Positions 35,870 through 44,824 of a DNA stretch of 64,000 nt are shown piece by piece. The DNA is taken from the NCBI GenBank assembly GCA_036924835.1, contig JBAGRR010000001.1:5719001-5783000 (forward strand), read 5' to 3'. Numbering within the stretch: the first letter of the stretch is position 1; each line of letters starts with the position of its first letter. The translations under genes and the position numbers were made by a program. The notes beneath the pieces are model-generated. The model ran no database searches. It was not told where the DNA came from and saw only the letters and a program-made list of their open reading frames with translations. Source of the DNA: Nitrobacteraceae bacterium AZCC 1564 (GTDB lineage Bacteria > Pseudomonadota > Alphaproteobacteria > Rhizobiales > Xanthobacteraceae).

Positions 35870-37894
35870 TCACTTCAACAGTGGGTCGAGGAAATGTAGA
35901 TGCTCCCGTACGAAGATGGGACGTAAATGGCCTCCGTCCGAGAACTTCGGTTCGCTGGCTCCGAAGATCGGCGAGCAATCTTCCCCGGTGCCGCATACAT
36001 CGGGAAATGGATCGAGGAGGACCGCTCCGGTGCGCTCAGCGATGGCGCGAAGATTATCGTCCACGGTTGAATGGACGACTCGTAATTCTGCGACGGAAAC
36101 GGGCTTGTCAAAATCCGGAGCGATTCGAAAACCGGTGAGACTACGCGTTACCATCTCCCTGGGATCGAAGCGAGATTGAGATCCCGGTACCCCTAGCACC
36201 AGATAAACCTTGGCTCCATAACCCTGCAGCTTGCGGACATAATCTTCGAGATTGGCGTAGAAGGCATTCTTGCCCTCAGATGTGTCTAGGGGCAGACGCT
36301 GGCCCTCTCGTTCGACCAACTGCGTTTTGCTGCTATAACCTCCCCACGCCGCACCCAGCACCACCGACTGCACATTCTCACGCCGCACCAAATCGACCAA
36401 AAGATTAGGCAGGACGAAGCAACGCGATGAGTTGTCAAATCCCGGTGCCGGTGCGCAGCTGGGAAGAGTCACGAAATAGGTATTAGCCGCGAGCCTTCCT
36501 TCGTCAGCCAATTGCTGCACTCTGGGCCCGTAGTGTTGTATCAAGCTGTCGCCGGCCAACACCACTTTGCGATCGCCATGACCCAGATGAGATACCAGAA
36601 TCGTGTCTTGATCTGTCACCTCCATGCCGTTGGTAGGCTGATAGATGGGATCGAGCTTGGCAGCGCTGATCTTCCGAATGTCGAGGCCGCCTGGGTATGG
36701 CGGGAAGCGCTCCGGGAAGCCCTTATTGGTCCATACCACTAGTCCGCATGCACCGAGCGCTGCCATGCAGGCAGCGATGACGATGGTGCGGCGATGGCGG
36801 TGCGCGCCAAAACGGATGGGATACTCGATAAAGCGGTAGGTCGCCCAAGCCAGCAGAAAGCTTGATGCCACGAGTGCGATGGCCATCAGCGGCGTCAGCG
36901 GTTTTTCCATACGAATGATGAGCGCGTAAGAGATCAATGGCCAACGCCAGAGGTAAAGTGGATAGCTGATAAGACCCACGAAAACGGCAGCACGATTCGA
37001 GAACACAACACGATTCACCGTCGCCTCGGGGCCAGCTGCAAGCACCGCCATCGCGCCAGCCACCGGCAGCAGGGCCGGCCAACCGGGAAAGGGCATCTTG
37101 GCTGTGAACAGCGCAACTGAAGCCAACAGGGCGCCTAAGCCAACCCAAGAGAGCCAGGATCGAGATTTCGGCGTCAAAGGAATCTCCCGCCGCCAGGCCA
37201 GTCCCGCGCCGGCAAGGAGTTCCCAGAACCTGGAGAACGGCGAATAGAAGTCCGCGGAGATGCTGGTCATCGACAGGGCGATGTTGATCGCGAAGGACAT
37301 CAAGAATAGCGCGAGCAGCAGTCGTCCTATCGGCGCCTTGATCCGGAGGGCCATCCATAGCAGGGCCGGCCAGAGGATGTAGAACTGTTCCTCCACGCCC
37401 AAGGACCAAAGATGCAAAAGCGGCTTCAGGCTGGCTGCCGTATCGAAATAACCGGTCTCGCTCCATAGTGCGATGTTGGAGAGAAAGCTTGCGCCAAAGA
37501 ACACATGCTTTCCCAACTGCGCCAATTCGAACGGCATCAGGGCAATGAAACCGTAAGCCAAGACAACGGCGAGACATACAGCGAGTGCTGGAAAGATTCG
37601 CCGGATGCGCCGGCCATAGAATGTTGTGAGCGAGAAACGGCTTTCGGTCATTTCGCTGAACAGGATCGACGAAATGAGAAAGCCAGAAATAACAAAGAAC
37701 ACGTCTACGCCCACAAAGCCGCCGCGTATGACATTTGGGAAAGCGTGATAAAAAACCACCGAAAGCACAGCAAAGGCCCGCAGCCCGTCGATGTCGGGGC
37801 GATAAGTGTCAGTTGCGGGGGATAAACGATTGGAAGCCGTCACGCTTAAAAATTGCCTAGAGTCTTGGAGTTCTGACAAGGTCAGCTTTTGCAC
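35870..37894 (-). CDS. Acyltransferase-3 / SGNH fusion (OafA-type O-acetyltransferase)
   Basis: A 674-residue membrane enzyme. Residues about 30-380 form the ten-helix Acyl_transf_3 domain (YRPDIDGLRAFAVLSVVFYH with the catalytic His, GFVGVDVFFVISGFLIS, RRIRRIFPAL, LWSLGVEEQFYILWP). Residues about 430-674 form a periplasmic SGNH hydrolase-like domain (VVLAGDSLIQHYGP with the GDS Ser; DGGHL with Asp/His near the end). Such fusions acetylate O-antigen or other surface polysaccharide. No polysaccharide cluster adjoins it, so the target is unknown. The exact start is uncertain, and the first 30 residues are poorly conserved in such proteins. Confidence 0.9.
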   Translation of the reverse strand: MQKLTLSELQDSRQFLSVTASNRLSPATDTYRPDIDGLRAFAVLSVVFYHAFPNVIRGGFVGVDVFFVISGFLISSILFSEMTESRFSLTTFYGRRIRRIFPALAVCLAVVLAYGFIALMPFELAQLGKHVFFGASFLSNIALWSETGYFDTAASLKPLLHLWSLGVEEQFYILWPALLWMALRIKAPIGRLLLALFLMSFAINIALSMTSISADFYSPFSRFWELLAGAGLAWRREIPLTPKSRSWLSWVGLGALLASVALFTAKMPFPGWPALLPVAGAMAVLAAGPEATVNRVVFSNRAAVFVGLISYPLYLWRWPLISYALIIRMEKPLTPLMAIALVASSFLLAWATYRFIEYPIRFGAHRHRRTIVIAACMAALGACGLVVWTNKGFPERFPPYPGGLDIRKISAAKLDPIYQPTNGMEVTDQDTILVSHLGHGDRKVVLAGDSLIQHYGPRVQQLADEGRLAANTYFVTLPSCAPAPGFDNSSRCFVLPNLLVDLVRRENVQSVVLGAAWGGYSSKTQLVEREGQRLPLDTSEGKNAFYANLEDYVRKLQGYGAKVYLVLGVPGSQSRFDPREMVTRSLTGFRIAPDFDKPVSVAELRVVHSTVDDNLRAIAERTGAVLLDPFPDVCGTGEDCSPIFGASEPKFSDGGHLRPIFVREHLHFLDPLLK

Positions 37895-38018
37895 GTCGTC
37901 TAATACTCTGCAGCAGCGCCAACTCTGATTGTTTTCGATTTACTCATGATAGTAATTATCGGTGGTTCTACTGATGTCGGGCGGCGTTTAGCGGCTAAGC
38001 GGACAGCTGGCAACTGAT

Positions 38019-38357
38019 CTAAGAACGATGATTAGACGGCGAGGGGTCATCAAGGTCGATACCAGACCCGAAGCAGCCTCCCATACCGCCGCCCATTTCC
38101 ATCCCCATGCCGCCGCCTTTTCCACCGGTCTGCGTCGAATTGACGGTGAGGTTGCCGATGAATGATCCGCCGAAGGTTTTGTAGGCAGCGATCAGAGTCA
38201 GCAGCCGCTCGTTGATCTGGCGGTTCATGCGTTCGCGGCGTAGCTGAATCGTGAACATCGCCAGCAGGCGGATGCTGACCCCAATGAGCGTAAACAGCGC
38301 GAGGCTGATCAGGGTCGCCAGCAGGCTCTGCCACCGCGTGAAATCAAGATTGTGCAG
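38019..38357 (-). CDS. Small membrane protein with apparent CTG start; internally deleted paralog of the gene at 45908
   Basis: From a CTG at 38357, preceded 5 nt upstream by AAAGGAGG, the frame gives 112 residues. LHNLDFTRWQ leads a membrane helix (SLLATLISLALFTLIGVSIRLLA), followed by MFTIQLRRERMNRQINERL and a Gly/Met-rich tail ending DDPSPSNHRS. The paralog at 45908-46630 has the same CTG, helix and tail, plus about 128 middle residues that are missing here. An ATG start at 38258 would lose the helix. The SD and CTG lie inside the 3' end of the LysR gene. Function unknown. Confidence 0.6.
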   Translation of the reverse strand: MHNLDFTRWQSLLATLISLALFTLIGVSIRLLAMFTIQLRRERMNRQINERLLTLIAAYKTFGGSFIGNLTVNSTQTGGKGGGMGMEMGGGMGGCFGSGIDLDDPSPSNHRS

Positions 38358-39288
38358 AGGAGCCTCCTTTGCCGGCAGCAGTCGAGCGGCTTTTCACATG
38401 ATCGATGAAAGCTCGTAGCTTTGGCAGAACCTGGCGCTTGCTGGGATGGTAGAGAAAGACGCCCGGCGTCATCGGCGCAAACGGCTCCAGCACGTGCACC
38501 AGTCTTCCGGCGGCCACATGTTCGGCGGCGATCGGCTCAGGGACTTGCGCCAGGCCCACGCCTTCGAGCGCAGCGCCAAGCACGGTGGGAAAGTCGTGGG
38601 CAATGAGGGATCCCGACACAGCAATCTCAATGGCGCGTCCGTTGTCATTGAGCGACCACAGCGCGAGCGCGCCGTTGGAGCGTCGCAACCTCACACATGA
38701 GTGCTGACGCAAATCGTCCGGCCGCTCGGGCTGGCCGCTCCGCGCGAAGTAGGCCGGGCTACCGACAATGATGAAGCGAAACGGCGGCGTCAGCCGTACT
38801 GCGACCATGTCGGCGGCGATGAATTGGCCCATACGGACGCCGGCGTCAAAACCATCGGCTGCGAGGTCAGTGAGTTTCTCGCTCGCGGCGATCTCCACCT
38901 CGACCTCAGGATAAGCCTGGCAGAAGGACGCGATCAGCGGCTCCAGCACGATTGGCACCACGGCGCGCGGCACCGAAAGGCGCAGCAGTCCGGCGGGCCG
39001 CTGTCCGAGTTCACGGGCACCCTCGCTCGCGGCGATGAGCTCCTCAAACGCGGGCTTGGCGCGTGCAAGAAATCGTTCGCCGGCTTCGGTCAGGCCCACG
39101 CTGCGCGTTGTGCGGATAAAGAGCGCCGCACCAAGGCGCGACTCCAGCGCTCGTACCGCCTGACTGATAGCTGAAGGAGTAACGCCGAGTTCGGCGGCGG
39201 CCTTCCGAAAACTGCGGTGCTGGGCAACGCGCAGGAACGCCTCCACGCCGTCGAGTGCGCCCTGCCTGACTGTGAAGTTCTGCTTCAT
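38344..39288 (-). CDS. LysR-family transcriptional regulator
   Basis: A 314-residue regulator. The N-terminal helix-turn-helix is VEAFLRVAQHRSFRKAAAELGVTPSAISQAVRALE (about residues 14-48). The C-terminal effector domain contains GLLRLSVPRAVVPIVLEPLI and the subgroup pattern FDAGVRMGQFIAADMVAVRL, typical of the large CrgA/DsdC-like LysR clade. It is divergent from the membrane protein at 39429, which it probably controls. Its last 14 bp overlap the start of the small CTG-initiated gene. Confidence 0.9.
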   Translation of the reverse strand: MKQNFTVRQGALDGVEAFLRVAQHRSFRKAAAELGVTPSAISQAVRALESRLGAALFIRTTRSVGLTEAGERFLARAKPAFEELIAASEGARELGQRPAGLLRLSVPRAVVPIVLEPLIASFCQAYPEVEVEIAASEKLTDLAADGFDAGVRMGQFIAADMVAVRLTPPFRFIIVGSPAYFARSGQPERPDDLRQHSCVRLRRSNGALALWSLNDNGRAIEIAVSGSLIAHDFPTVLGAALEGVGLAQVPEPIAAEHVAAGRLVHVLEPFAPMTPGVFLYHPSKRQVLPKLRAFIDHVKSRSTAAGKGGSSAQS

Positions 39289-39312
39289 GGCTCGTCGACA
39301 TTATCGCCGATA

Positions 39313-39331
39313 GTCGCTCGCGGAAAGCGAC
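39313..39331. promoter_or_regulatory. Palindrome between LysR and the divergent membrane-protein gene
   Basis: GTCGCT-N7-AGCGAC is a perfect interrupted palindrome 25 bp upstream of the LysR ATG and about 100 bp upstream of the divergent gene. It is a reasonable operator for autoregulation plus control of the neighbour. Spacing fits a LysR-type site, but there is no direct evidence. Confidence 0.4.
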
Positions 39332-39428
39332 CATAAATCTTGAGCCGCGAGGTCATCACCGGATGGCCGGTTCGGCATCCTGGCCGCCGTGTTCGTTGCC
39401 GCGCCGATCAAGTTGTTGGGAGGTCAAC

Positions 39429-39950
39429 ATGTCGCCGAGAATCCTTTTCCAGATACACCTCGTCCTGGGTTATGTCGCGTGGCTGCTTTGCTTTGGCGCG
39501 TATATCTGGCCACGGCTCAAAGCGATGGACCATATCGAAGCGCACCGCGCTATTGCCACGCTGCACAGCTTCCGCTTCTTCGGGCTCGTCTTCATGCTAC
39601 CAGGCGTCGTCGGCCCGAATTTGCCGGCTCATTTCGCCGATTTCGCCGCTACCTATGACCTCGCGACCAGCGTGCTGGCCATGCTGGCGCTTGTCACCGT
39701 CAGGATAAGGCCGCTGTTCTGGCTGTTTGTCGTCGCCTTCAATGTCGTAGGTGTGGTCGACCTCATCATTGACTATTACCATGCCGTCCAGATCGACCTT
39801 CCCGCGAAAGCGGGGGAGTTAGGCGCCGCATATGCGATCCCGATCATCTACGTACCCGCGCTGATGATCACGCACCTCATCGCGCTTTATTTGTTGGTGC
39901 GTCGTCAGTTCAGCACAGATCGGAGGCTTGCGGGTGCGAACGCATCCTAG
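39429..39950 (+). CDS. Conserved hypothetical integral membrane protein
   Basis: The 173-residue protein starts MSPRILFQIHLVLGYVAWLL, with GGGAGG 6 nt upstream. About five hydrophobic segments cover most of it. Conserved-looking polar residues include IHLVLGYVAW, HSFRFFGLVFMLPGVVGP and IDYYHAVQ. No family that I can name. It is inner membrane by sequence. Divergent from a LysR gene with a shared palindrome, which suggests that regulator controls it. It converges on the cytochrome oxidase gene, 49 bp away. Confidence 0.72.
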   Translation: MSPRILFQIHLVLGYVAWLLCFGAYIWPRLKAMDHIEAHRAIATLHSFRFFGLVFMLPGVVGPNLPAHFADFAATYDLATSVLAMLALVTVRIRPLFWLFVVAFNVVGVVDLIIDYYHAVQIDLPAKAGELGAAYAIPIIYVPALMITHLIALYLLVRRQFSTDRRLAGANAS

Positions 39951-39999
39951 ATACGCAACGAGGCGATCGAAGCCTCTCGTCCTGTCTATGACCGCGGGA

Positions 40000-41607
40000 T
40001 CACTGAATTCGAGGGAGAACTTCGAATTCATGAAATCGCGGCGGCGAAGGCAGCGTCCATTCGAGCGTCGTCGCACCTGCGCCCCATGGGTTGCCTGCTG
40101 ACCTTGATTTGCGGACAAAGGCGTAAACGAGACCCCAAAAGAAAACGACCAGACCCGCGGCGGAAATATATGCGCCGATCGAAGAAATCACGTTCATTCC
40201 TGCGAACGCATCCGGATAATCGGCGATGCGGCGCGGCATTCCTGACAAGCCGAGGAAATGCATCGGAAAGAATGCAAGGTTGACGCCGACAAAGGTCAGC
40301 CAGAAGTGCAGGTTGCCCAGGGTCTTCGAATACATGTAACCCGTGAATTTCGGAAACCAGTAGTACCAGCCGGCAAAGATCGAGAAGACGGCGCCCAGCG
40401 ACAGCACATAGTGGAAGTGTGCGACGACGTAATAGGTGTCCTGTAACGATCGGTCGATCCCCGGATTGGCCAGCACGACGCCAGTCACGCCGCCGATCGT
40501 GAACACGAAGATGAACCCGGTTGCCCACAGCATAGGCGTTTCGAACTTCAGCGAACCACCCCACATGGTCGCGATCCAAGAAAAGATCTTCACCCCGGTC
40601 GGCACCGCAATCACCATGCTGGCTACAGCGAAATAGGCTTGGGCGCTGCTGGTCATGCCAACGGTGAACATGTGGTGCGCCCAGACGATAAAGCCGATGA
40701 ACCCGATCGCGATCATCGCATAAGCCATGCCGAGATAACCGAACACCGGCTTGCGGCTGAAGGTTGCGACGACCTGGCTTATGATTCCGAAGCCCGGGAG
40801 TATCATGATGTAGACTTCAGGGTGACCGAAGAACCAGAAGAGGTGCTGAAACAGCAGCGGATCGCCGCCACCTTCCGAAGAGAAGAACGTCGTTCCGAAA
40901 TTTCGGTCGGTGAGAAGCATCGTAATTCCACCGGCGAGCACGGGCAGTGCCAACAACAATATGAATGCTGTCACCAGCACCGACCACACGAATAGAGGCA
41001 TCTTGTGCATCGTCATGCCGGGGGCGCGCATGTTGAAAATGGTGGTGATGAAATTGATCGCGCCAAGTATCGAAGACGCGCCGGCCAAGTGAAGCGACAG
41101 GATGACGAAATCGACCGCCGGGCCAGGGTGTCCGGATGTCGATAGCGGTGCATAGAGTGTCCAGCCGGTCCCGGCTCCTGGCGCGCCTGGCTCTCCCTCG
41201 ACAAACGCCGAGATGATGAGCAACGCAAATGACGACGGCAGCAGCCAGAACGAGATGTTGTTCATGCGCGGGAAGGCCATGTCCGGCGCACCGATCATCA
41301 GCGGCACCAACCAGTTACCGAAACCGCCCATCATGGCCGGCATGAGCGTGAAAAAGATCATGATCAGACCGTGGCTGCTCACGAGGACGTTGTAGGTGTG
41401 AGTGTTCGTGAAGATCTGTAGACCGGGCTCCTGCAGCTCGGCCCGGATCGCTATCGAGAGGATCCCGCCGATCAATCCCGCGCACATCGCAAGCACGAAA
41501 TACATCGTGCCGATGTCCTTGTGATTGGTCGAGTAAACGTACCGACGCCAGCCAGTCGGATGGTCGTGTGCATGGGGATGGGAAGAGGCCTCTTGTGCAA
41601 TAGACAT
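40000..41607 (-). CDS. ctaD: Cytochrome c oxidase subunit I (aa3 type), orphan
   Basis: A 535-residue heme-copper oxidase subunit I with twelve helices. The heme and CuB ligands are present: [11 protein letters not shown] (heme a His), [18 protein letters not shown] (CuB His cross-linked to Tyr), WAHHMFTVG (two CuB His), and [11 protein letters not shown] (heme a3 and a His). It reduces O2 to water and pumps protons. Start MSIAQEASS at 41607 is preferred to a TTG upstream. No subunit II, III, heme-O synthase or assembly gene adjoins it, so it is a stand-alone copy that must borrow partners encoded elsewhere. Confidence 0.95.
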   Translation of the reverse strand: MSIAQEASSHPHAHDHPTGWRRYVYSTNHKDIGTMYFVLAMCAGLIGGILSIAIRAELQEPGLQIFTNTHTYNVLVSSHGLIMIFFTLMPAMMGGFGNWLVPLMIGAPDMAFPRMNNISFWLLPSSFALLIISAFVEGEPGAPGAGTGWTLYAPLSTSGHPGPAVDFVILSLHLAGASSILGAINFITTIFNMRAPGMTMHKMPLFVWSVLVTAFILLLALPVLAGGITMLLTDRNFGTTFFSSEGGGDPLLFQHLFWFFGHPEVYIMILPGFGIISQVVATFSRKPVFGYLGMAYAMIAIGFIGFIVWAHHMFTVGMTSSAQAYFAVASMVIAVPTGVKIFSWIATMWGGSLKFETPMLWATGFIFVFTIGGVTGVVLANPGIDRSLQDTYYVVAHFHYVLSLGAVFSIFAGWYYWFPKFTGYMYSKTLGNLHFWLTFVGVNLAFFPMHFLGLSGMPRRIADYPDAFAGMNVISSIGAYISAAGLVVFFWGLVYAFVRKSRSAGNPWGAGATTLEWTLPSPPRFHEFEVLPRIQ

Positions 41608-41950
41608 TTTTGGCTTCCTTGAGCTCAAGACGCGCTGAGTTAGGTCGAACTTCAGCGTTTGGACCCGATGCGGGCGCGTAAACGATCCACGTCGAGGTCG
41701 ACGTTCACGAAGGGCTATCTGACCGTCGTGAGTTGCGCAGTCACGCTCAGACGCCCGTCCAAGCGAAATCGACGGCTCGCTTGATCTTCGCCATCGCCGT
41801 GCGTCCTAAGGTTTGGCGGGGGGATCGCCCGCTGTCGAACACAGCTTCCAAGTCGCCGAGATCCTGCCTGTTCCAAGCAAGCAAATGAATTTGATCGCTT
41901 CGTTAAGGTAAAAGAAGTTGAGCCTCTGGGGCGTTGCTCTGCCGGGCGCT

Positions 41951-42004
41951 TCGCTGGAAGGACGAGCGGGAGAGATGGAGCGAAGTCCTGAATCACCACA
42001 CTGG
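41951..42004. repeat. Decayed type A hairpin arm in a gene-free stretch
   Basis: TCGCTGGAAGGACGAGCG, then GGAGCGAAGTCCTGAATC and CACCACACTGG resembles the loop and right arm of type A with several unmatched changes, so it can no longer pair fully. The gap between ctaD (start 41607) and this element holds no gene that I can support. The promoter of ctaD must be there. Confidence 0.5.
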
Positions 42005-42085
42005 CGATGAGGACGGATTCGCGCCAAACTTGAAAACGATCGACGAAGCCTGCGAACTCATCGTCTCAATGAGGCGATCCGATAG

Positions 42086-42254
42086 CTAGTGGAGTGGATT
42101 TGACATTCGCTGCCCACCCGGCAGCGAGTTCGTCAAGCGAATGTCAAATCCAAAACTCCACTAGAAATTTATATTTGCTAGTGGTCCTTTAATTCTAACA
42201 TTCGCAGGCGGTGCCTGCTGAAACGGGATGCGAATGTTAGAATTGGACCACTAG
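42086..42254. repeat. CTAG-hairpin doublet, types C and D
   Basis: C (42086-42164) has inner arm TTTGACATTCGC, and D (42178-42254) has TTCTAACATTCGC. Outer arms are 25 nt and inner arms 28 nt, with spacer AAATTTATATTTG. The final AG of D joins GAG to form AGGAG, which sits 5 nt before the ATG of the Na/Pi symporter gene and is its only Shine-Dalgarno candidate. The repeat foot thus appears to serve as part of the ribosome-binding site. Confidence 0.9.
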
Positions 42255-42262
42255 GAGCGTGC

Positions 42263-43900
42263 ATGTCGACAGCGATTTCTGTTCTCGGCGGCGTAGGTCT
42301 GTTTCTTCTGGGCATGACTGTGATGACGGAAGGCCTGAAGGCGCTGGCCGGCTCCGCTCTGCGCACGGTGCTCAGCAAGGCTGCGGCGACGCCGCTGCAT
42401 GGCTCCTTCTGGGGCGCGATTGTCACGCTGCTGGTGCAATCCTCCAGTGCAACGACGATGACCACGATCGGTCTTGTCAGTGCAGGTTTGTTGACGTTCC
42501 AGCAAGGATTGGGCCTCGTCTTCGGTGCGAATATCGGCACCACGGGCACCGGCTGGCTGGTGGCGCTCATCGGCGTGCGCGTCTCGCTCACGGCTGCAGC
42601 TCTGCCGATGATCTTCGTTGGTGCGTTGACCAAGCTGCTGGCGCGCGGACGAATATCCGGGGTGGGGGCTGCGCTCGCCGGGTTCGGGCTTGTGCTCTTT
42701 GGATTGACGACTCTGCAGCAGGGCATGGGCGGGCTGGCTGAACGATTGCACCCGGCGGACTTGCCTGCGGTGCTCGCAGGTCCCGGCGCCCCGTTGTGGT
42801 CGGGAATGTTCGGCGTGCTGGTGTTGGTTGTCGTCGGGCTGGTGATGACCGCGGTGATGCAGTCGTCAACGGCCGCCGTCGCGGTGACGTTGTCTGCCTA
42901 CTTCGCGAACGCGATCGGGCTCGACCAAGCCTGTGCGCTGATCATCGGCCAGAACATCGGAACGGCGACGAGTTCGGCCTTGGCCGCGATCGGCGCGAGC
43001 ACGACCGCGAGGCGGCTGGCCATCGCCTATGTCCTGTTCAAGCTCATCGCCGCTGCGATCGCCCTCGTGCTTTTTCCGGTTGTCGTCCCTTTGCTCATCC
43101 GTGCCTCGAACACCATCGATGGCGTCACGCTGCTGGCCGCTTATCACACCGCGTACAATGTCGTCGGCGTGGTGGTTCTGCTGCCACTGGTCGACTGGTT
43201 CACGCGATTGGTCGAGCGCATTCTGCCTGAGCGCGGCTCGCCGCTCACGCGCTGCCTCGATCCGTCAGCGCTCGAGGCTCCGATCGTAGCGGTAGAAGCG
43301 GTCCGGCGAACGATCGCGCGCGCCCTTGCAACGGTATGCGGTTCGGTCGAGGTGCGACTAGCCGGCCGCGCTGAGCCCATCCGGTGGGGGAAGGACACCG
43401 TATCGGTGCAGGATGCGGCCGATGCGTTAAACCAGGCACAAATCTTCTTGTCGGACGTGACCGGACCGCCTGATACCGCTGATGAGCAGCAGCGTCTCAC
43501 GAGCACATTGCATGCGCTCGACCATGCGACGCGATTGGCGGACGGGGCGAACGGAGGAATCAATTTCGGGGCGATGAGTAGCGGACCGGAGGACATTCGC
43601 GCCGGAGAGCTGTGCGCAGAAGCCATGCGAAGTGCGGCCGTGATTGCGCGCAGTGTGGCGCCGCCCGATATTGCAGCACCGCAGGAGATCTTGACCGACG
43701 GAGCCCTTGCAAAGCTGGAGGAGTGTACGACGCAACTGCGCGAACTGCGGCGCACCCACCGCAGCGCGACCCTCGGCGCGGTCGCCAATGGTACGCTCAC
43801 CGTCGACGCGGCGCTCGTTGGCGTCGAGACGGTGCGAAGCCTTGAGGCGGTGGCCTATCACGCTTGGCGCTCGGCAGCTCATCTTGTCGGTCGCGGTTAG
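42263..43900 (+). CDS. Na+/phosphate cotransporter family protein (NptA/PhoU-like)
   Basis: This 545-residue membrane protein carries two inverted Na_Pi_cotrans repeats with the family signatures VQSSSATTMTTIG (about residues 58-70) and MQSSTAAVAVTLSAY (about 199-213), plus GANIGTTGTGW and GQNIGTATSSAL. About eight to nine helices are followed by a C-terminal cytoplasmic helical region of about 200 residues, reminiscent of PhoU. It imports phosphate with Na+ or a related ion. Its 3' end overlaps the convergent GNAT-like gene by 4 bp. A C-D repeat doublet lies 8 bp before the start. Confidence 0.9.
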   Translation: MSTAISVLGGVGLFLLGMTVMTEGLKALAGSALRTVLSKAAATPLHGSFWGAIVTLLVQSSSATTMTTIGLVSAGLLTFQQGLGLVFGANIGTTGTGWLVALIGVRVSLTAAALPMIFVGALTKLLARGRISGVGAALAGFGLVLFGLTTLQQGMGGLAERLHPADLPAVLAGPGAPLWSGMFGVLVLVVVGLVMTAVMQSSTAAVAVTLSAYFANAIGLDQACALIIGQNIGTATSSALAAIGASTTARRLAIAYVLFKLIAAAIALVLFPVVVPLLIRASNTIDGVTLLAAYHTAYNVVGVVVLLPLVDWFTRLVERILPERGSPLTRCLDPSALEAPIVAVEAVRRTIARALATVCGSVEVRLAGRAEPIRWGKDTVSVQDAADALNQAQIFLSDVTGPPDTADEQQRLTSTLHALDHATRLADGANGGINFGAMSSGPEDIRAGELCAEAMRSAAVIARSVAPPDIAAPQEILTDGALAKLEECTTQLRELRRTHRSATLGAVANGTLTVDAALVGVETVRSLEAVAYHAWRSAAHLVGRG

Positions 43901-44691
43901 CCGCCTTCAATATCTGGCCGTGCGCCATCATTGAATAGGCGCAGCATCCATCCTTCGTCAGCGAGTACCTCATGCGGGACTCGTTCAAAACCAATTCGCC
44001 GCTGATAAAGCCTGACAAGTGCGCGCCGTCGACGCTCAAAGGTAGCCCGATTCTCTGTAGTTTCGTTGCCTTCGTAATCGAGCGGAAATGCCTTGAGCAC
44101 CATCACTGCCACGCCGCGTCGAATGCGCTTGATCAGGGCGTTGACGATCTGCCATGAAGCCTCGACCTCGGCTGTGGTCTTTGCATCGATCACCAGCCTA
44201 TCGAAGCTACATAGATCGCCGTAACAAAACGGGTCGTCAGTCCACCACCTATTTTCGTTGTCACCGCCCCAAACTCTGGCGACGGTTGTGGCCGTATCGT
44301 ACTCGCTTTGAGAGTTCATATCGCAATGATGAACAAAGTCGTGGAGGTCCCAGCCTCCGCCGTCCTCATCGTAAAAGCCCCGCCAAATTTTCAGGGTGCC
44401 TGCAGCGACCCGCAAGCCATTTCGTTCCACCACAAAGAAAATCTCACGGCTTTTGAAGCGGTATGGGGAGTCGTCACAAACGCGAAACCTACCGATCCAG
44501 GCTCGCCCAATCAGGCCACCGACCTCTGCGCTCCAGTTATGCTTTCGATCCCGGGTCGCAATCTCATTTCTGAAGTGACGTTCGACCGGAGGAAGAGCTG
44601 CTAGTCGGGCACGGGCTTCCTCGTAGCTATTTAACGGGGCAAGCTTCTGCTCGTCGGTCCGATTGTTAGATCCTTCGGTTAGGTTGGTCAT
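43897..44691 (-). CDS. GNAT-like acetyltransferase-fold hypothetical protein
   Basis: A 264-residue protein with a GNAT-like core of alternating strands and helices: EIFFVVERNGLRVAAGTLKIWR, CSFDRLVIDAKTTAEVEASWQIVNALIKRI, and GVAVMVLKAFPLDYEG. The acetyl-CoA loop is not textbook, so the fold assignment is tentative. The tail LVRLYQRRIGFERVPHEVLADEGWM fits the end of a GNAT domain. It is downstream of and co-directional with an XRE-like gene (133 bp gap), and the pair may be a toxin-antitoxin or defence module. Base composition is lower in GC than the neighbours. Confidence 0.6.
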   Translation of the reverse strand: MTNLTEGSNNRTDEQKLAPLNSYEEARARLAALPPVERHFRNEIATRDRKHNWSAEVGGLIGRAWIGRFRVCDDSPYRFKSREIFFVVERNGLRVAAGTLKIWRGFYDEDGGGWDLHDFVHHCDMNSQSEYDTATTVARVWGGDNENRWWTDDPFCYGDLCSFDRLVIDAKTTAEVEASWQIVNALIKRIRRGVAVMVLKAFPLDYEGNETTENRATFERRRRALVRLYQRRIGFERVPHEVLADEGWMLRLFNDGARPDIEGG

Positions 44692-44824
44692 GACACATCC
44701 TTTGCTGACTCCAATTGGCGGTCAACATCTCAATGTTCTGCAGTGTCTTGTCGGTATTCTTTTTGTTGTTGGGGTAACCTAACAACGTTGGCCGCCTAAT
44801 CGGTCGTCATCTGCTGACGATGGT

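Noticed and set aside
35601..35996. 131-codon minus-strand frame between LysR and the acyltransferase
   Set aside because: Overlaps the acyltransferase 3' end, no start signal; only a short part looks protein-like, so it is noted as a possible remnant only.
44764..44786. GTTGTTGGGG...CCTAACAAC inverted repeat between the XRE and GNAT-like genes
   Set aside because: Imperfect and without a T-tract in the direction of transcription; could be chance, so it was not listed as terminator or operator.
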